From: Parietichytrium sp. I65-24A
Taxonomy: Eukaryota > Sar > Bigyra > Thraustochytrida > Thraustochytriidae
Length of the DNA: 64,000 bases
NCBI GenBank assembly: GCA_012862575.1
Contig: BLSF01000024.1
Span: 126,843 to 190,842, forward strand
Direction: 5' to 3'
Below the pieces are notes generated by a model, which made no database searches, had not been told where the DNA came from, and saw only the letters and a list, made by a program, of their open reading frames with translations. The translations under genes and the position numbers were made by a program. Numbering within the stretch: position 1 is the first letter of the stretch; the number at the start of each line of letters is the position of its first letter. Of the stretch, positions 42,191 to 52,340 are shown piece after piece.

Positions 42191-43713
42191 TCTTTTGGTT
42201 TGAGACAATGTGAACTTGTCCTGAATTTCTGAAAGACACGTGCCTGGCAGCCCTACGTTTGCCTCACCACCAACACCTACTTACAGCTACTACATACAAT
42301 AGGACACTTGCTTGAATAAAAGTTGAACGGAGGCCTACGGTAATAGAAGTGGTACTCAGTGGTACTCATACTCCCGTCCTGACTGTGAGTTAAAAAATAT
42401 GTTAAAATGTTCGTAGATGAGTTACGTGCGAGTCTGGAAAGGCTTGTGGGTTGGCCTTGACAAAACTAACAATTTCTGTCTTGAATGAGTGAAGAGTCAG
42501 TCACTCAGTGAACACAGTGTCAAAAGCACATTCTTCTTTGCAGCCATTTTGAATTGATTGATCGCTCATAAAACTCCGCTGGGACTCGTGGGTCTTTGGG
42601 TCTCTTGGGACTTGGGAGAATTGGAATGAAAGAGTTGGAATGAGCACCTCCAAATAAACTCTTCCCGGACTCGTAGCAAGCAGTACCAGTAATTGGTAAG
42701 CTCTTTTCACCGGGCAAAGATCTCCCACCAACCGGAAAAACAGTTAGTCACAACATGTCACAACCACAACCCAACACATTTGTTTTAATCTATTTTTCAC
42801 AGCTGTCCTTGTAATTTGAACATTTTTTTCATTTGAAAACGGTTGACGTTCAGCATTTTCTTGTTATAATTCTAAATTCAGAATTCAGAATTTAAAAAAT
42901 TCAGGAATAAAATTAAAATAAGAGGTGCAGCACATCTGAATTCTCCTGTTCTACATTTTATTTCCTCCCTGGTCCCAGGAGAGACATATCAACTGTAAGT
43001 TAGTAAAACTTGGTTCGTTCTGTGATTCATCAACTCCGACGACACTGTTGCTCCATTCATTCACTCTCGGAATGATTAATTTTAACTGTAAATTATATCG
43101 AAAGTGCCAAGTGCTGAGAGGATGGATGAGAGGATGAGATGAAGGAACACCACCCCGCAACAATTCGAAGCACCTGTCCACGGCTTTCGCATGGTTTTTT
43201 TAAGTTGACGACACCTTTGAGCTTCGAAGCTTTCTCTCTCTCTCTCTCTCTCTCCTCTCTTCTCTCTCTCTTCTCTCTATCTGTCTCTCGCAAGCCAGTG
43301 CGCTGCATTCCGTATTGCGCACGGCGGGTTGCGGGGCACAGGAGATGCCACACGAGCAACAGATTCCCTTCCAACTTGCTCAGCTTAATGTCGTCAGGAG
43401 GATGAACGGCAGGCGCGAGGTTGCCTTGAGATGTCGGCGGTCCCAAACGTCTTCTTCTTTTCTCCAGTCCTGAAAGCCGAATAGAGAGAAAGTTTGTCAA
43501 GTCCACGAGCGCCTTCAACCGTGAAACCATGTGGGCCGCGGTTGAGAGAAGCTCATCGTGCGCTGGCAAGAAGAGAAGACTGCAGCGTCAGGAGCTTCAG
43601 GTGAGACAAGGACATCTCGCTGTACACTTACAACGGTTTCCGCCTCCGGAGAATCCGGAGAGCTAATAGAAGCTTGTTACTAATACTACTTTTCTCCGAA
43701 AACATCAAATCCG

Positions 43714-43735
43714 TGTTTGTTTGTTTGTTTGTTTG
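43714..43735. repeat. (TGTT)n microsatellite
   Basis: Five or so tandem tetramers. Confidence 0.95.
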
Positions 43736-45053
43736 AAAGAGATTTGTGAGGCTTGCGAGAAATGACACTTCGCCGTTGGGATTGCCCCTGGCCCGGAGAA
43801 CGTGGCGTCTGGCTCGCCAGGCTCACCGCAAGTAAAATCTCCGCAACTCCGACAATTTATGCGCCATGAGTTTACCGTACCGGTACGGCCCGAATGAAGG
43901 ACGGCAGTGGATGGCACTGTTGGTTTTTTCTGTCCGAGCGGCTGGGCATCTCGAGGCAGATTCCGCCCCGCCCCGCCGTCTCCGCGTTCCCTAGCGTCGC
44001 ATCGTGGATTGTAGAATTAGAAAGTGCTTGGATCATGGGATGGCTTTTGCGACATCTTGCCAATCTTGCCAGCGCATCATGATTTGGGCTCAAGGTTCAA
44101 CGGTTTTCGGTCGTCAGCAAAGAGCCTTGACCCTTAAGCTTGGAATGAAAAAGCCGCGCCGCTTGCTGTCTCCGATGCATCGGCGACTTATGCAAGGTTT
44201 CATTCCCCGCAAGATCCGACAGAGCCGATAACAACCTGAGAGCAGGCCGCCCAACATGCAGTGAGCTCCGGTCCCCTCACTCCTCATTCGTCGCGGATCG
44301 AGGTGCTAAGCCTAGCCGATCGAATCCACGCCTCGCACTTGCGGCACGGCACCTCTGTCGGGTAAGAAGAAAGAAACTTTAAAACTTGCTTCATCCTTCA
44401 ACCTTGACGAGCTCATCCATCACGTTCACGAAACGGGCGTCTTGCTCGCATGGTCGATTTCTCCGCTGATCTGCTTTCGCGGCCATCATTCATAGCCAAC
44501 ATCAAAGCCACCACCATGATGTCATCATTTGATCATGATCCAGCCCACCTTCCGATAGGGTTTGTTTACGCTGCACTTCGTGGCTTCACTGATCATGATA
44601 ATCATGATCGCCATGAATGGACTGCGGAACCTATCTCTCTCTTTCTCTTTCTCTTTCTCATCAATCAACAATCTAACAATCTCAACTTGTCTCAACAACG
44701 TCCAATGTCAACAATGGTAGCAATGGTCAGCGATGGCGGGTAATGGCGGGGTGTCCTCGCAGAGTCCTCGCAGAGTTCTCTCCCTTGCTCTCTTAAGAAC
44801 ACGTGAGTAGGCCACGCGCGGGTGGGGACAGAGACGAGGACCGAGACTGGGACGTGGAACGGAGGGATTTGCCTGGTAGCAGGATTGTGGTATCTCTTTG
44901 CGCAAGTCGCATAGGTTCGAAGTTAGCGCAGTCGGGAACGGACGGACTCTCCCGAGTGTGGGAGGTGGGATTGCGCGCAGGTCCTCGCTCGCGACGTCTG
45001 AGATTGCTGCTTTGTTACTTTCTGTGTCCGCGTGGAGCGAGGCGGCTGCTTTT

Positions 45054-45313
45054 GGCTCGTCGTTTGCTTTCGGTTTCTCATTTCCTTTTGGCTCGTCGTT
45101 TGCTTTCGGTTTCTCATTTCCTTTTGGCTCGTCGTTTGCTTTCGGTTTGTCATTTCCTTTCGGCTCGGCGTTTGCTTTCAGCTCGTCATTTCCGTTCGGC
45201 TCGTTATTTCCTCTTGGCTTGTCACTTCCTTTCGGCTCGGCGTTTGCTTTCGGCTGGTCATTTCCTTTCGGCTCGTTATTTCCTCTTGGCTTGTCGTTTG
45301 CTTTTGGCTCGGC
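45054..45313. repeat. 18-bp satellite upstream of FGGY kinase
   Basis: About 14 units with consensus GGCTCGTCRTTTSCTTTC. The first six units alternate between two variants, giving a 36-bp higher-order period (45054, 45090, 45126, 45162); later units are a single 18-bp step (45180, 45198, 45216, 45234). The unit is a multiple of three and free of stops on both strands: Phe/Gly/Ser-rich in the kinase frame, K-A/G-N-D/E-E/K-P hexapeptides on the opposite strand. Confidence 0.9.
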
Positions 45314-45350
45314 ATTGACGGTGACGTGGCGATCGGCTGGCGAATCGGAG

Positions 45351-47012
45351 ATGCTGCTCTCCGTGGACGTGGGCTCGTCCTCCGTGCGATGCACGCTGTA
45401 CTGTGCGGACAGTCGGCCCCCGAAGGCGCTGGCTCGCTCACAAGCGGCCGTAACGGAGTGGTCTCCCAGCGGGATTTTGAGCGCGAGCGACATGGCCCTG
45501 GAGGGCATTCTCAGCTCCGACCTCATAATGACAAAGCCGAAGGAGAATGTCATTACCAAGGTGGCCATCGCGTGCGCGGCGATGGTGCTCGTGCCGCTGG
45601 ACGCGCAGGGAGAACCCTGCGGCGAGTTGCTTTCCTATGCGCACTCTCGCACGCAGAGTGGGAAGGACAAGGAGATGGAAACGGAAATGGAAATGGGAAC
45701 ATACGCTGGCGCGGGCAATGAGACGGAACCTGGCAGAGAGTCGCGACTGAGACGCGAACTAGGCAGCGCAGTGGCGCAACGCACGGGAGCAGAGAGCTGG
45801 CACGGTTCATACCTCCCGTCGCAGCTGGACACCGCACTGCGCGACGACAGGGCCCGCGACTGGCGCGCAGTGGCCTCAGTGGCGGGGCTCTTGCTCGCGC
45901 GATGGACCACCGCAACGTCTGGCGCAGAGCGTTTGATCCGCGCCACCCGCTGCTTGAGCGTAAGCGAGGCGTCCTGGACTGGCATGCTCAACATGCGATC
46001 GCTGGACTGGGACGAAATGGTGCTCATGGCCGTACACCCACGCGCTAGGGAACTGTTGCCCGCCGTTGCGAGGAGAAGCCAAATTGGCGGTACTGCGCAG
46101 TCGCTGGAAATGCAGGCTGACGCAAGGTGGCACGAGCAGCTTGGCAGAGCAGAATTTGTGCTGGGGTTGGGCGATGGCGCCGCGGCGAATGTGGGATCCC
46201 TGTGCGTGGGCAAGGCAAGAATGGCCGTCACCGTGGGCACCAGCGCGGCCGCGAGAGTGCTGCTGCGCAGGAAAGATGTTGGGCTGGATGAGCCGGGCGG
46301 TGGCCCTGAAAATTTTCCGCCAATGGGACTTTGGTGCTACTGCCTGGACGACGAGCACGTGTTGCTGGGCGGCGCTCTCACAGACGGAGGGTCGCTGCAC
46401 AAGTGGTGTGCAGACAATCTTCTTCTTGACAAGGGATCGGACGGGGGTCTGCGCGACACGCCGTTGTCACACGACCAGTCGGTGATCGATATGGTTCCCG
46501 GAGAGCATGGCCTGGTGGTTCTTCCTTTCCTGCGAGGCGAGCGTTCTATGGGATGGGCGGACGACGCCACCATGACCATACATGGCATCAACGCCTCTAC
46601 GACCTCCGTGCATATTTACCGAGCCTGCGCGGAAGCCGTCGGAGCTCGCATTGCCACGATTGTCCAGGCTATCCTTACCTGCCTTGAGCAACTCTTCGGC
46701 CCAGAAACGGTATCCGACCTGAAGATTATCACCAGCGGGACCGGGCTGACAAAATCTCCTCTCCTCACACAAATTCTTTCTGACGCTCTCGGCTTGCCCT
46801 TGTACACCAACGAATGGGCGTCGGACGAAGCTACGTCCCTCGGAGCCTTGCTGTACGCTCTGTACTCTTCGGACGATCTCGAAAACGTCGATTTCATTAA
46901 GAACGCAGATCTTACAATTTGTGCTCGACCCCGGCCAGGTCTCAAGCTGGCCTTCGCGCAAAAGGTCACAGCCCGCTCCGTAAATCTTTACCAAAAGCTC
47001 ATAAGCCGCTGA
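45351..47012 (+). CDS. FGGY-family sugar kinase, gluconokinase-like
   Basis: 553 residues from the ATG at 45351, which places the ATP-phosphate loop SVDVGSSSVRCTLY right at the N-terminus as in the family. Other landmarks: VTVGTSAAARVL, LLGGALTDGGSLHKW, GLVVLPFLRGERSMGWADDA (a hallmark of the gluconokinase branch) and the C-terminal IITSGTGLTKSPLLTQILSDALGLPLY. The enzyme should phosphorylate a sugar or sugar acid, most likely gluconate, feeding the pentose phosphate pathway; substrate is inferred. A low-complexity acidic insert (EMETEMEMG, about residues 107-130) sits in the N-terminal domain. The frame is open 151 codons upstream through the 18-bp satellite, but there is no ATG, so I exclude it. 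Confidence 0.8.
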   Translation: MLLSVDVGSSSVRCTLYCADSRPPKALARSQAAVTEWSPSGILSASDMALEGILSSDLIMTKPKENVITKVAIACAAMVLVPLDAQGEPCGELLSYAHSRTQSGKDKEMETEMEMGTYAGAGNETEPGRESRLRRELGSAVAQRTGAESWHGSYLPSQLDTALRDDRARDWRAVASVAGLLLARWTTATSGAERLIRATRCLSVSEASWTGMLNMRSLDWDEMVLMAVHPRARELLPAVARRSQIGGTAQSLEMQADARWHEQLGRAEFVLGLGDGAAANVGSLCVGKARMAVTVGTSAAARVLLRRKDVGLDEPGGGPENFPPMGLWCYCLDDEHVLLGGALTDGGSLHKWCADNLLLDKGSDGGLRDTPLSHDQSVIDMVPGEHGLVVLPFLRGERSMGWADDATMTIHGINASTTSVHIYRACAEAVGARIATIVQAILTCLEQLFGPETVSDLKIITSGTGLTKSPLLTQILSDALGLPLYTNEWASDEATSLGALLYALYSSDDLENVDFIKNADLTICARPRPGLKLAFAQKVTARSVNLYQKLISR

Positions 47013-47766
47013 CATATGTTTTCTGTTATTTTTGTGAATGCAAACCTTTTCCTTTTTTCTTTTTTGGGCGGGGGGAGCAAGTCAATCCATCAAGAATTTT
47101 CAGGTCTCCTACCTGTGTTGCGAGGGAAGGCGGCACGAAAACGGGATACAATTAGGAGCAAGTCTTAGGGCACTTTGGAGACCTGCAACATTCCTTCTCA
47201 GCCCACTTGCGAACCTAGACAATTGAGTTCGCACAAGGAAGCCACGGCATTTCCGATCAGCTATGAAGTTCCATGTTTCCAACTCTCCACATCGCCAGCC
47301 ACCGCCAAACACAAGCACACATTGGCAAACACAACTTTCAACGTATCGATCAATACACAGGTTCCACCGCTAACAACACCCGCGGTGCACTTGGGTAGAG
47401 CTCTGTGTGCGTGTACACTACACAGTGCTCTCCAATACCAGTACACTGCAAAGATGCACAACTCGTGCACAACTTGCACACCCTCCTGAGGAACAGGGAT
47501 AGAATGAAAAGATGCCAAAGAACGGAAAATTGGTACTGACTGTGAATGTGAGTTTGTTATCAGTACAGACAGGTGGCGACGATTGACGATTCTGACACCC
47601 GCAGTGTTCCTCTCACAATCACTGCCAGTGCCAAAATTCAGAATCTTCGACCCAGCAGACCCCAAACTCTCAAAAGCTCAAACGCTTAAGCGCGGCAGCA
47701 ACTGGAGCACTTGGAGTTGGAGCACTTGGAGTTGGAGCACTTGGAGCACGAGCGGGAAAGGGGAAG
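47013..47766. other. Spacer upstream of Cys-rich gene A
   Basis: Holds a TGACTGTGA word (47536-47544), and a 15-bp array GGAGCACTTGGAGTT (three units, 47704-47748) that ends 18 bases before the start codon of gene A. No gene. Confidence 0.5.
47704..47748 (+). repeat. 15-bp tandem array in the leader of Cys-rich gene A
   Basis: Three units of GGAGCACTTGGAGTT, the last slightly changed, immediately upstream of the ATG at 47767. The array is missing in front of paralogue B. Confidence 0.9.
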
Positions 47767-48698
47767 ATGGTCAGGGTGGCTGCGAGGTTGGCAGGCGCGT
47801 TGATGGTGGTGGGCGTGCTCACCGTCGAGGCCATACCGCCAAACAAGGACTGCTGCGCGGATGCTCCCGACCCGGAGGGATGCGCCGCGTACACTCATCA
47901 TGAGTCCAACGAGTTTGACAACTGCGTCGGGGGTATCGGGGTGGACTGTGCTGGCGTTGTGAGTTTGTAATGTTTTTTCTTGCCGCTCGATGTGACTGTT
48001 CTCGAGATGAATTCTGACATGATCTGCACTTGTAGCCGTATGAAATCGACCTGTCGCCGATTGGAGTTATTGATGTGAACCTTGCCAGGCCCGTCGACAA
48101 CGGCGATGGCACTGTGACGCTCAAGACTGCCGTGGGGTCCATCTTGCACGACCTGTGCTGCATGGAGAATCCGAAGGGAGCCTTCTGCACTGCGAGCAAC
48201 TATCCAATCGGACAGACGCTGAATCTCCTTGGCAATGCAGACAACACTTGCGCCTGCCTCATGGAGTGGAGAAAGGCTGCGTGGAATCTCCTTCGCGGCA
48301 GATACTGGCTGCATACTTTCGACAAGGCCGACTACTCGTCCGACCTCGCCTACGATACCTCGGTGAGCCGCAAGAGCTACTTGCCGACTGGGTCCGGCAC
48401 AAACTACCTGAGCTACAAGAGCAACTGGGGCCTGACGGAACGCAAGGCAACCTCTGTGCTTTGTGCTCCGCGTGGCACAAAGCTCGACTGTCCGAGCGAA
48501 GACGACAATTGCAAAGTCCCTTGCTTTGGTACTTCGTGCACAGCATGTGCGGATGGCTGCACGAGCTCAAAACGCAAGAGGTGGAACAAGAACGGACGCG
48601 ACCATGCCCACGCTGGAGACGCCGACTACTGCTGCAGCGGCGAATTCCGCGAAGTATACTGGAACCTTGACGGAACCCGGTACGGAAAATGCGCTTGA
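47767..48698 (+). CDS. Secreted 20-cysteine protein A, unknown family, two exons
   Basis: Exons 47767-47958 and 48036-48698; a 77-nt GTGAGT...TGTAG intron, phase 0; 284 residues. A signal peptide (MVRVAARLAGALMVVGVLTVEA) leads a mature protein with about 20 cysteines: NKDCCADAPDPEGC in exon 1; LHDLCCMENPKGAFC, NTCACLMEWRK, a long disulfide-poor stretch with RYWLHTFDKADYSSDLAYD, then DCPSEDDNCKVPCFGTSCTACADGC, a basic SSKRKRWNKNGRDHAHAGDADYCC and a C-terminal YGKCA. I do not recognise the family; the secretion signal and disulfide density suggest a stable extracellular factor, enzyme or wall protein. A nearly identical copy lies 2.3 kb downstream in the same orientation. The two proteins differ at about six positions, mostly conservative. 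Confidence 0.8.
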
Positions 48699-50114
48699 TC
48701 AAGCAAGAGTCGTTTTCTGGTTTCATGATCATTTAAATTACAAAATCTAAACCATGAGTTTTCCTTTCCTTTCGCAACAAACATGGCCGCGCCTTCGCGT
48801 TCCATTTTCGCCACTTCGATTCAATTGTGTCTGCATTTTATCTCACTCTCAGGTATCTTGGCAGCTGACAGATGAAGGAAGACTAGATCATCGCCGCTGG
48901 ATAGCTCCATTGCTCCCCATTTATCATCTTCCAACTCGACAGATATCCAGATACCCATCTCCCAATTCAACAGATATTCATCTCCAAACTCACCGTCTAT
49001 AATTATTTACGCATCGATCTCGCAACTCGACAAGTTACGGTACACGTTTATCTCCCAACTCGGTAAGTCACTCATTGATTTTCCAACTCTCAATACGCGT
49101 TGCACTGATCTCCCAACCCATGAAGTTACAGTATCTTACACGTTCACCTCCCTCTCGATATTCCGCACTCGCCTCCGCTTCTGACTTGCACAACAGCAAA
49201 TCATGTAACTTTGACTGACCACCACCTGAGTATCAGCATTAGCACATTTGCATTGCATTTGCATTAGCGCCAGATTTGCATTTTGGATTTGTGCAATTTT
49301 GCATTTGCACACCCCCTCGCGGGGAAGCGCAAGTAGAAGTGGAACTAACTTCCAGTACGAAGCGAAGAATAGCAGCGAGTAACTGCAGCTTTCGGAGCTT
49401 ACGGAGCTTAGTCGGACGAGTGAGCGAGCGAGCTAGTGAAGTGCACAAGAAGAGAGTGTATTACACAAGCTAGGCTAGCTACTCAGTACTGGTGCAAGTG
49501 CGTCGCAGCTTTTGCTTCCTTGGAAATTGCGATGGTCCCACTTGCATGCATTCAATCTCTCTCTCTCTCTCTTTCTTTCTTTCTCGCCTTGTGTGGCTTG
49601 TGTGGCTTATGTGGCTTGCATGGCAAGCGCGACTTGCGACGAAACGTTGAACCTAGAACAAGACGAAGAATTTGCTTATTCATTTACAGTTTTTGGTCTT
49701 GTGCACGGCGGCCACTCTCAGTCCGTTGAGAGCATGTGCATCATGATGGTGTATTTGCAGCTGAGCTGAGCGTGGAAGAGGGTGGCTAAGATGAGACAGA
49801 ACAGGTCAAGAGTCAATCTTTTTGCACACTGGTTAGAAACCAATATAAAAAGACGCCTCGCCATGCATGCAAGCTTGATTCAGGCATTGGACAGCTCACA
49901 TACACTCGCGGCGCGGTGCAATTGATCGGCGGCAAACACGTCTGAAGCGTCAAAGATCATAAACATATATATATATATATCAAACACCTGAGCCGCTCTT
50001 CTCGGAAGACTTCCGGACGTCTCTGCCGTCGGTGTGCCAAGCAAAGCCCAAACGCAACAGCAAAGGCGACAGCAACTGAAAGAGAGGAAGAGCAAACACT
50101 GCGGGTGCTTGAAA
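48699..50114. other. 1.4-kb spacer between Cys-rich genes A and B
   Basis: No gene. Contains CCAACTCGACAGATATCCAG-like short repeats (about 48929-49090), TGTGGCTTR-type 9-bp repeats (about 49592-49618) and an (AT)n run (49964-49980). It shows no resemblance to the DNA flanking gene A on the other side, so the duplication does not extend outside the genes. Confidence 0.5.
49964..49980. repeat. (AT)n microsatellite
   Basis: About eight dinucleotide units, 135 bases upstream of the start of gene B. Confidence 0.9.
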
Positions 50115-51045
50115 ATGGTCAAAGTAGCTGCGAGGTTGGCAGGCGCGTTGATGGTGGTGGGCGTGCTCACCGTCGAGGCCATACCGCCAAACAAGGACTG
50201 CTGCGCGGATGCTCCCGACCCGGAGGGATGCGCCGCGTACACTCATCATGAGTCCAACGAGTTTGACAACTGCGTCGGGGGTATCGGGGTGGACTGTGCT
50301 GGCGTTGTGAGTTTGTAATGTTTTTCTTGCCGCTTGATGTGACTGTTCTCGAGATGAATACTGACATGATCTGCACTTGTAGCCGTACGACATTGACCTG
50401 TCGCCGATTGGAGTCATTGACGTCAACCTTGCCAGGCCCATCGACAACGGCGATGGCACTGTGACGCTCAAGACTGCCGTGGGGTCCATCTTGCACGACC
50501 TGTGCTGCATGGAGAATCCGAAGGGAGCCTTCTGCACTGCGAGCAACTATCCAATCGGACAGACGCTGAATCTCCTTGGCAATGCAGACAACACTTGCGC
50601 CTGCCTCATGGAGTGGAGAAAGGCTGCGTGGAATCTCCTTCGCGGTAGGTACTGGCTGCATACTTTCGACAAGGCCGACTACTCGTCCGACCTCGCCTAC
50701 GATACCTCGGTGAGCCGCAAGAGCTACTTGCCGACTGGGTCCGGCACAAACTACCTGAGCTACAAGAGCAACTGGGGCCTGACGGAACGCAAGGCAACCT
50801 CTGCGCTCTGCGCTCCGCGTGGCACAGAGCTCGACTGTCCGAGCGAAGACGACAATTGCAAAGTCCCTTGCTTTGGTACTTCGTGCACAGCATGTGCGGA
50901 TGGCTGCACGAGCTCAAAACGCAAGAGGTGGAACAAGAACGGACGCGACCATGCCCACGCTGGAGACGCTGACTACTGCTGCAGTGGCGAATTCCGCGAA
51001 GTCTATTGGAACATCGACGGAACCAGGTATGGAAAGTGCGCATGA
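50115..51045 (+). CDS. Secreted 20-cysteine protein B, paralogue of A, two exons
   Basis: Exons 50115-50306 and 50383-51045; a 76-nt intron, phase 0; 284 residues. It matches protein A except at about six residues (for example MVK for MVR, PYD for PYE, ARPI for ARPV, SAL for SVL, GTE for GTK, YWNI for YWNL). The intron differs from that of A by a single-T length change and two substitutions. The start at 50115 matches that of A; the frame is open 27 codons upstream without ATG. Two AATAAA words follow the stop (51049-51064), absent after gene A. The leader and 3' region are unlike those of A, so expression may differ. Ends 135 bp from the convergent GFA gene. Confidence 0.8.
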
Positions 51046-51180
51046 TGTAATAAACGAGAATAAATTATTGTCTTTTCTATGTAAACAAAACACTCAAGCA
51101 CGGAGAGTCTTGTCCTTTTCACACAACACCACCAAAAAAAAGGCGTTTCGGCCGCACCGACTGTTTGGAGCTTCACGGCG

Positions 51181-51651
51181 TCAGGCGGTGGACTTGACCT
51201 CGTTGCGCAGATCTCCTACTCCGGATTCGTAATTGTCCCTTCCATCAAAGCTGACCATCGCAACAGGGAGGTCCAGCCCCAGGTTATCCATTCCCGGCCG
51301 GAAGTCATCTAGAGCGCGGACGTTCACCGTAAAGTCATCCGGATGCGACTTGGCTCTGTAAAACGCGCAAATGCCGCACGTTTTGCAGAATCTGTGCTTG
51401 GCTTCTCGGCTCCCAAACTCGTACAGACCCAGCGTTTCTTCGGTCCCCTCGTCACAGCCGCTAATCGCCTCAAAGTTGGCGGGCGCCACCACCAAGTGCA
51501 ATATGCCTTTCTTCGCGCACATCGTGCAGTTGCAGTCGATTATCTGCACTGCTGGTCGGGCTGCTGTCACCGATACCGTAGCCACGAAACGCACAGCGCC
51601 GCAGTGGCAGCCTCCCGACCACTTCCGCACTTGCTCTGAGGTGCTCTCCAT
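51181..51651 (-). CDS. GFA / CENP-V-type zinc-binding protein
   Basis: 156 residues from the ATG at 51651. The GFA-domain zinc motifs are complete: GGCHCGAVRF near the N-terminus, DCNCTMCAKKG in the middle and HRFCKTCGICAFYR further on. The family is named for glutathione-dependent formaldehyde-activating enzyme (S-hydroxymethylglutathione synthase), but most eukaryotic members are uncharacterised or belong to the centromere protein V group, so catalytic activity is not certain. No targeting signal is evident. An open frame of 53 codons upstream has no ATG. Confidence 0.85.
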   Translation of the reverse strand: MESTSEQVRKWSGGCHCGAVRFVATVSVTAARPAVQIIDCNCTMCAKKGILHLVVAPANFEAISGCDEGTEETLGLYEFGSREAKHRFCKTCGICAFYRAKSHPDDFTVNVRALDDFRPGMDNLGLDLPVAMVSFDGRDNYESGVGDLRNEVKSTA

Positions 51652-52340
51652 GGCCCCCCGAGATAAGCCGCCTACTTTGCGCCTGGATGCCTTCGTGCCT
51701 TCGTGCCTCTGTGCCTCTGTGTTCCCGTTCGCGACTGTGCCCAGGTTTCGCTGTTGTAGCTTTCGTTTATTTGTCCGTGTCGGTCTGTCTATCTGTCTGT
51801 CAGGCGCCAAGGTGTGAATATGCGAGTACTATCAAATAATGAGACGCACGTGCCAAACGTGCGAGGGGGTTTGAAGTGGAATAAGAGCGGAACGGAAGGG
51901 GTCGTGAAAGGCAGAAGGAACTTGATTGACTTGGAAGGACACTGAATTCTATGGTGCGCGGGTTGGCCGGGGGTGGTTTGCAGGGCTCCATACTTTGTAT
52001 AATACGAAACCCTCCAAGTTTTGAAAAGCTGAATTCTGATTTATTTCTCGTACGTCATGACTTGTGCTTTTAGGTTTTCAGAAAAGAATGATTATAATTA
52101 AACAGTGGGTGAAGCCATCTCGATCGGCCAGCACTCGAAGGAGTGTAATGCAGAATCGCCCCAGCGATTGAAAAAGGTCAAGCCCTCTTCTCAATGAACT
52201 TGCACGAGGAGAACGGGACGGGAACATGTTGGACAGCTCAGGTAACGGCACGAAATAAACGTGTGATGAAGGCAGTACAAGTGTTGGTGCTCGTCTCAGC
52301 GCAGCATATGGCGCGAGTAATTCGGTTTTAAACTTGGGCC
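51652..52340. other. Spacer between GFA and DHHC genes
   Basis: Contains CTGAATTCTATGG (51942-51954) and GAATTCTGA (52031-52039). No gene seen; the right part is the 3' region of the palmitoyltransferase. Confidence 0.45.

Larger units (their letters stand above)
39011..45350. other. 6.3-kb gene-poor region
   Basis: No confident gene. Contains microsatellites (GA 39530-39560; TTTC 42162-42190; TC-rich 43231-43280; TGTT 43714-43735), TGACTGTGA words at 41120 (minus), 41504 and 42380, TCAGAATTC at 42878, a 19-base palindrome built on GATCATGAT (44591-44609) and an 18-bp satellite (45054-45313). An open minus-strand frame at 43530-43093 is partly low complexity and is not called. The last stretch is the upstream region of the FGGY kinase. 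Confidence 0.45.

Noticed and set aside
43093-43530. 145-codon minus-strand frame from ATG 43530, with a possible upstream exon and splice sites near 43570-43640
   Set aside because: The second half is a Glu/Arg run from a (TC)n tract and the best upstream exon joins out of frame, ending after three codons.
44300-44330. tRNA B-box-like GATCGAATCC
   Set aside because: The flanks do not form a T-stem and no A box or acceptor stem is found.
44708-45568. 286-codon minus-strand frame with K-A-N-D-E-P-type repeats over the kinase 5' end
   Set aside because: It overlaps the conserved ATP-binding N-terminus of the FGGY kinase and owes its openness to an 18-bp satellite. Kept as a finding because it could be expressed, but not annotated as a gene.
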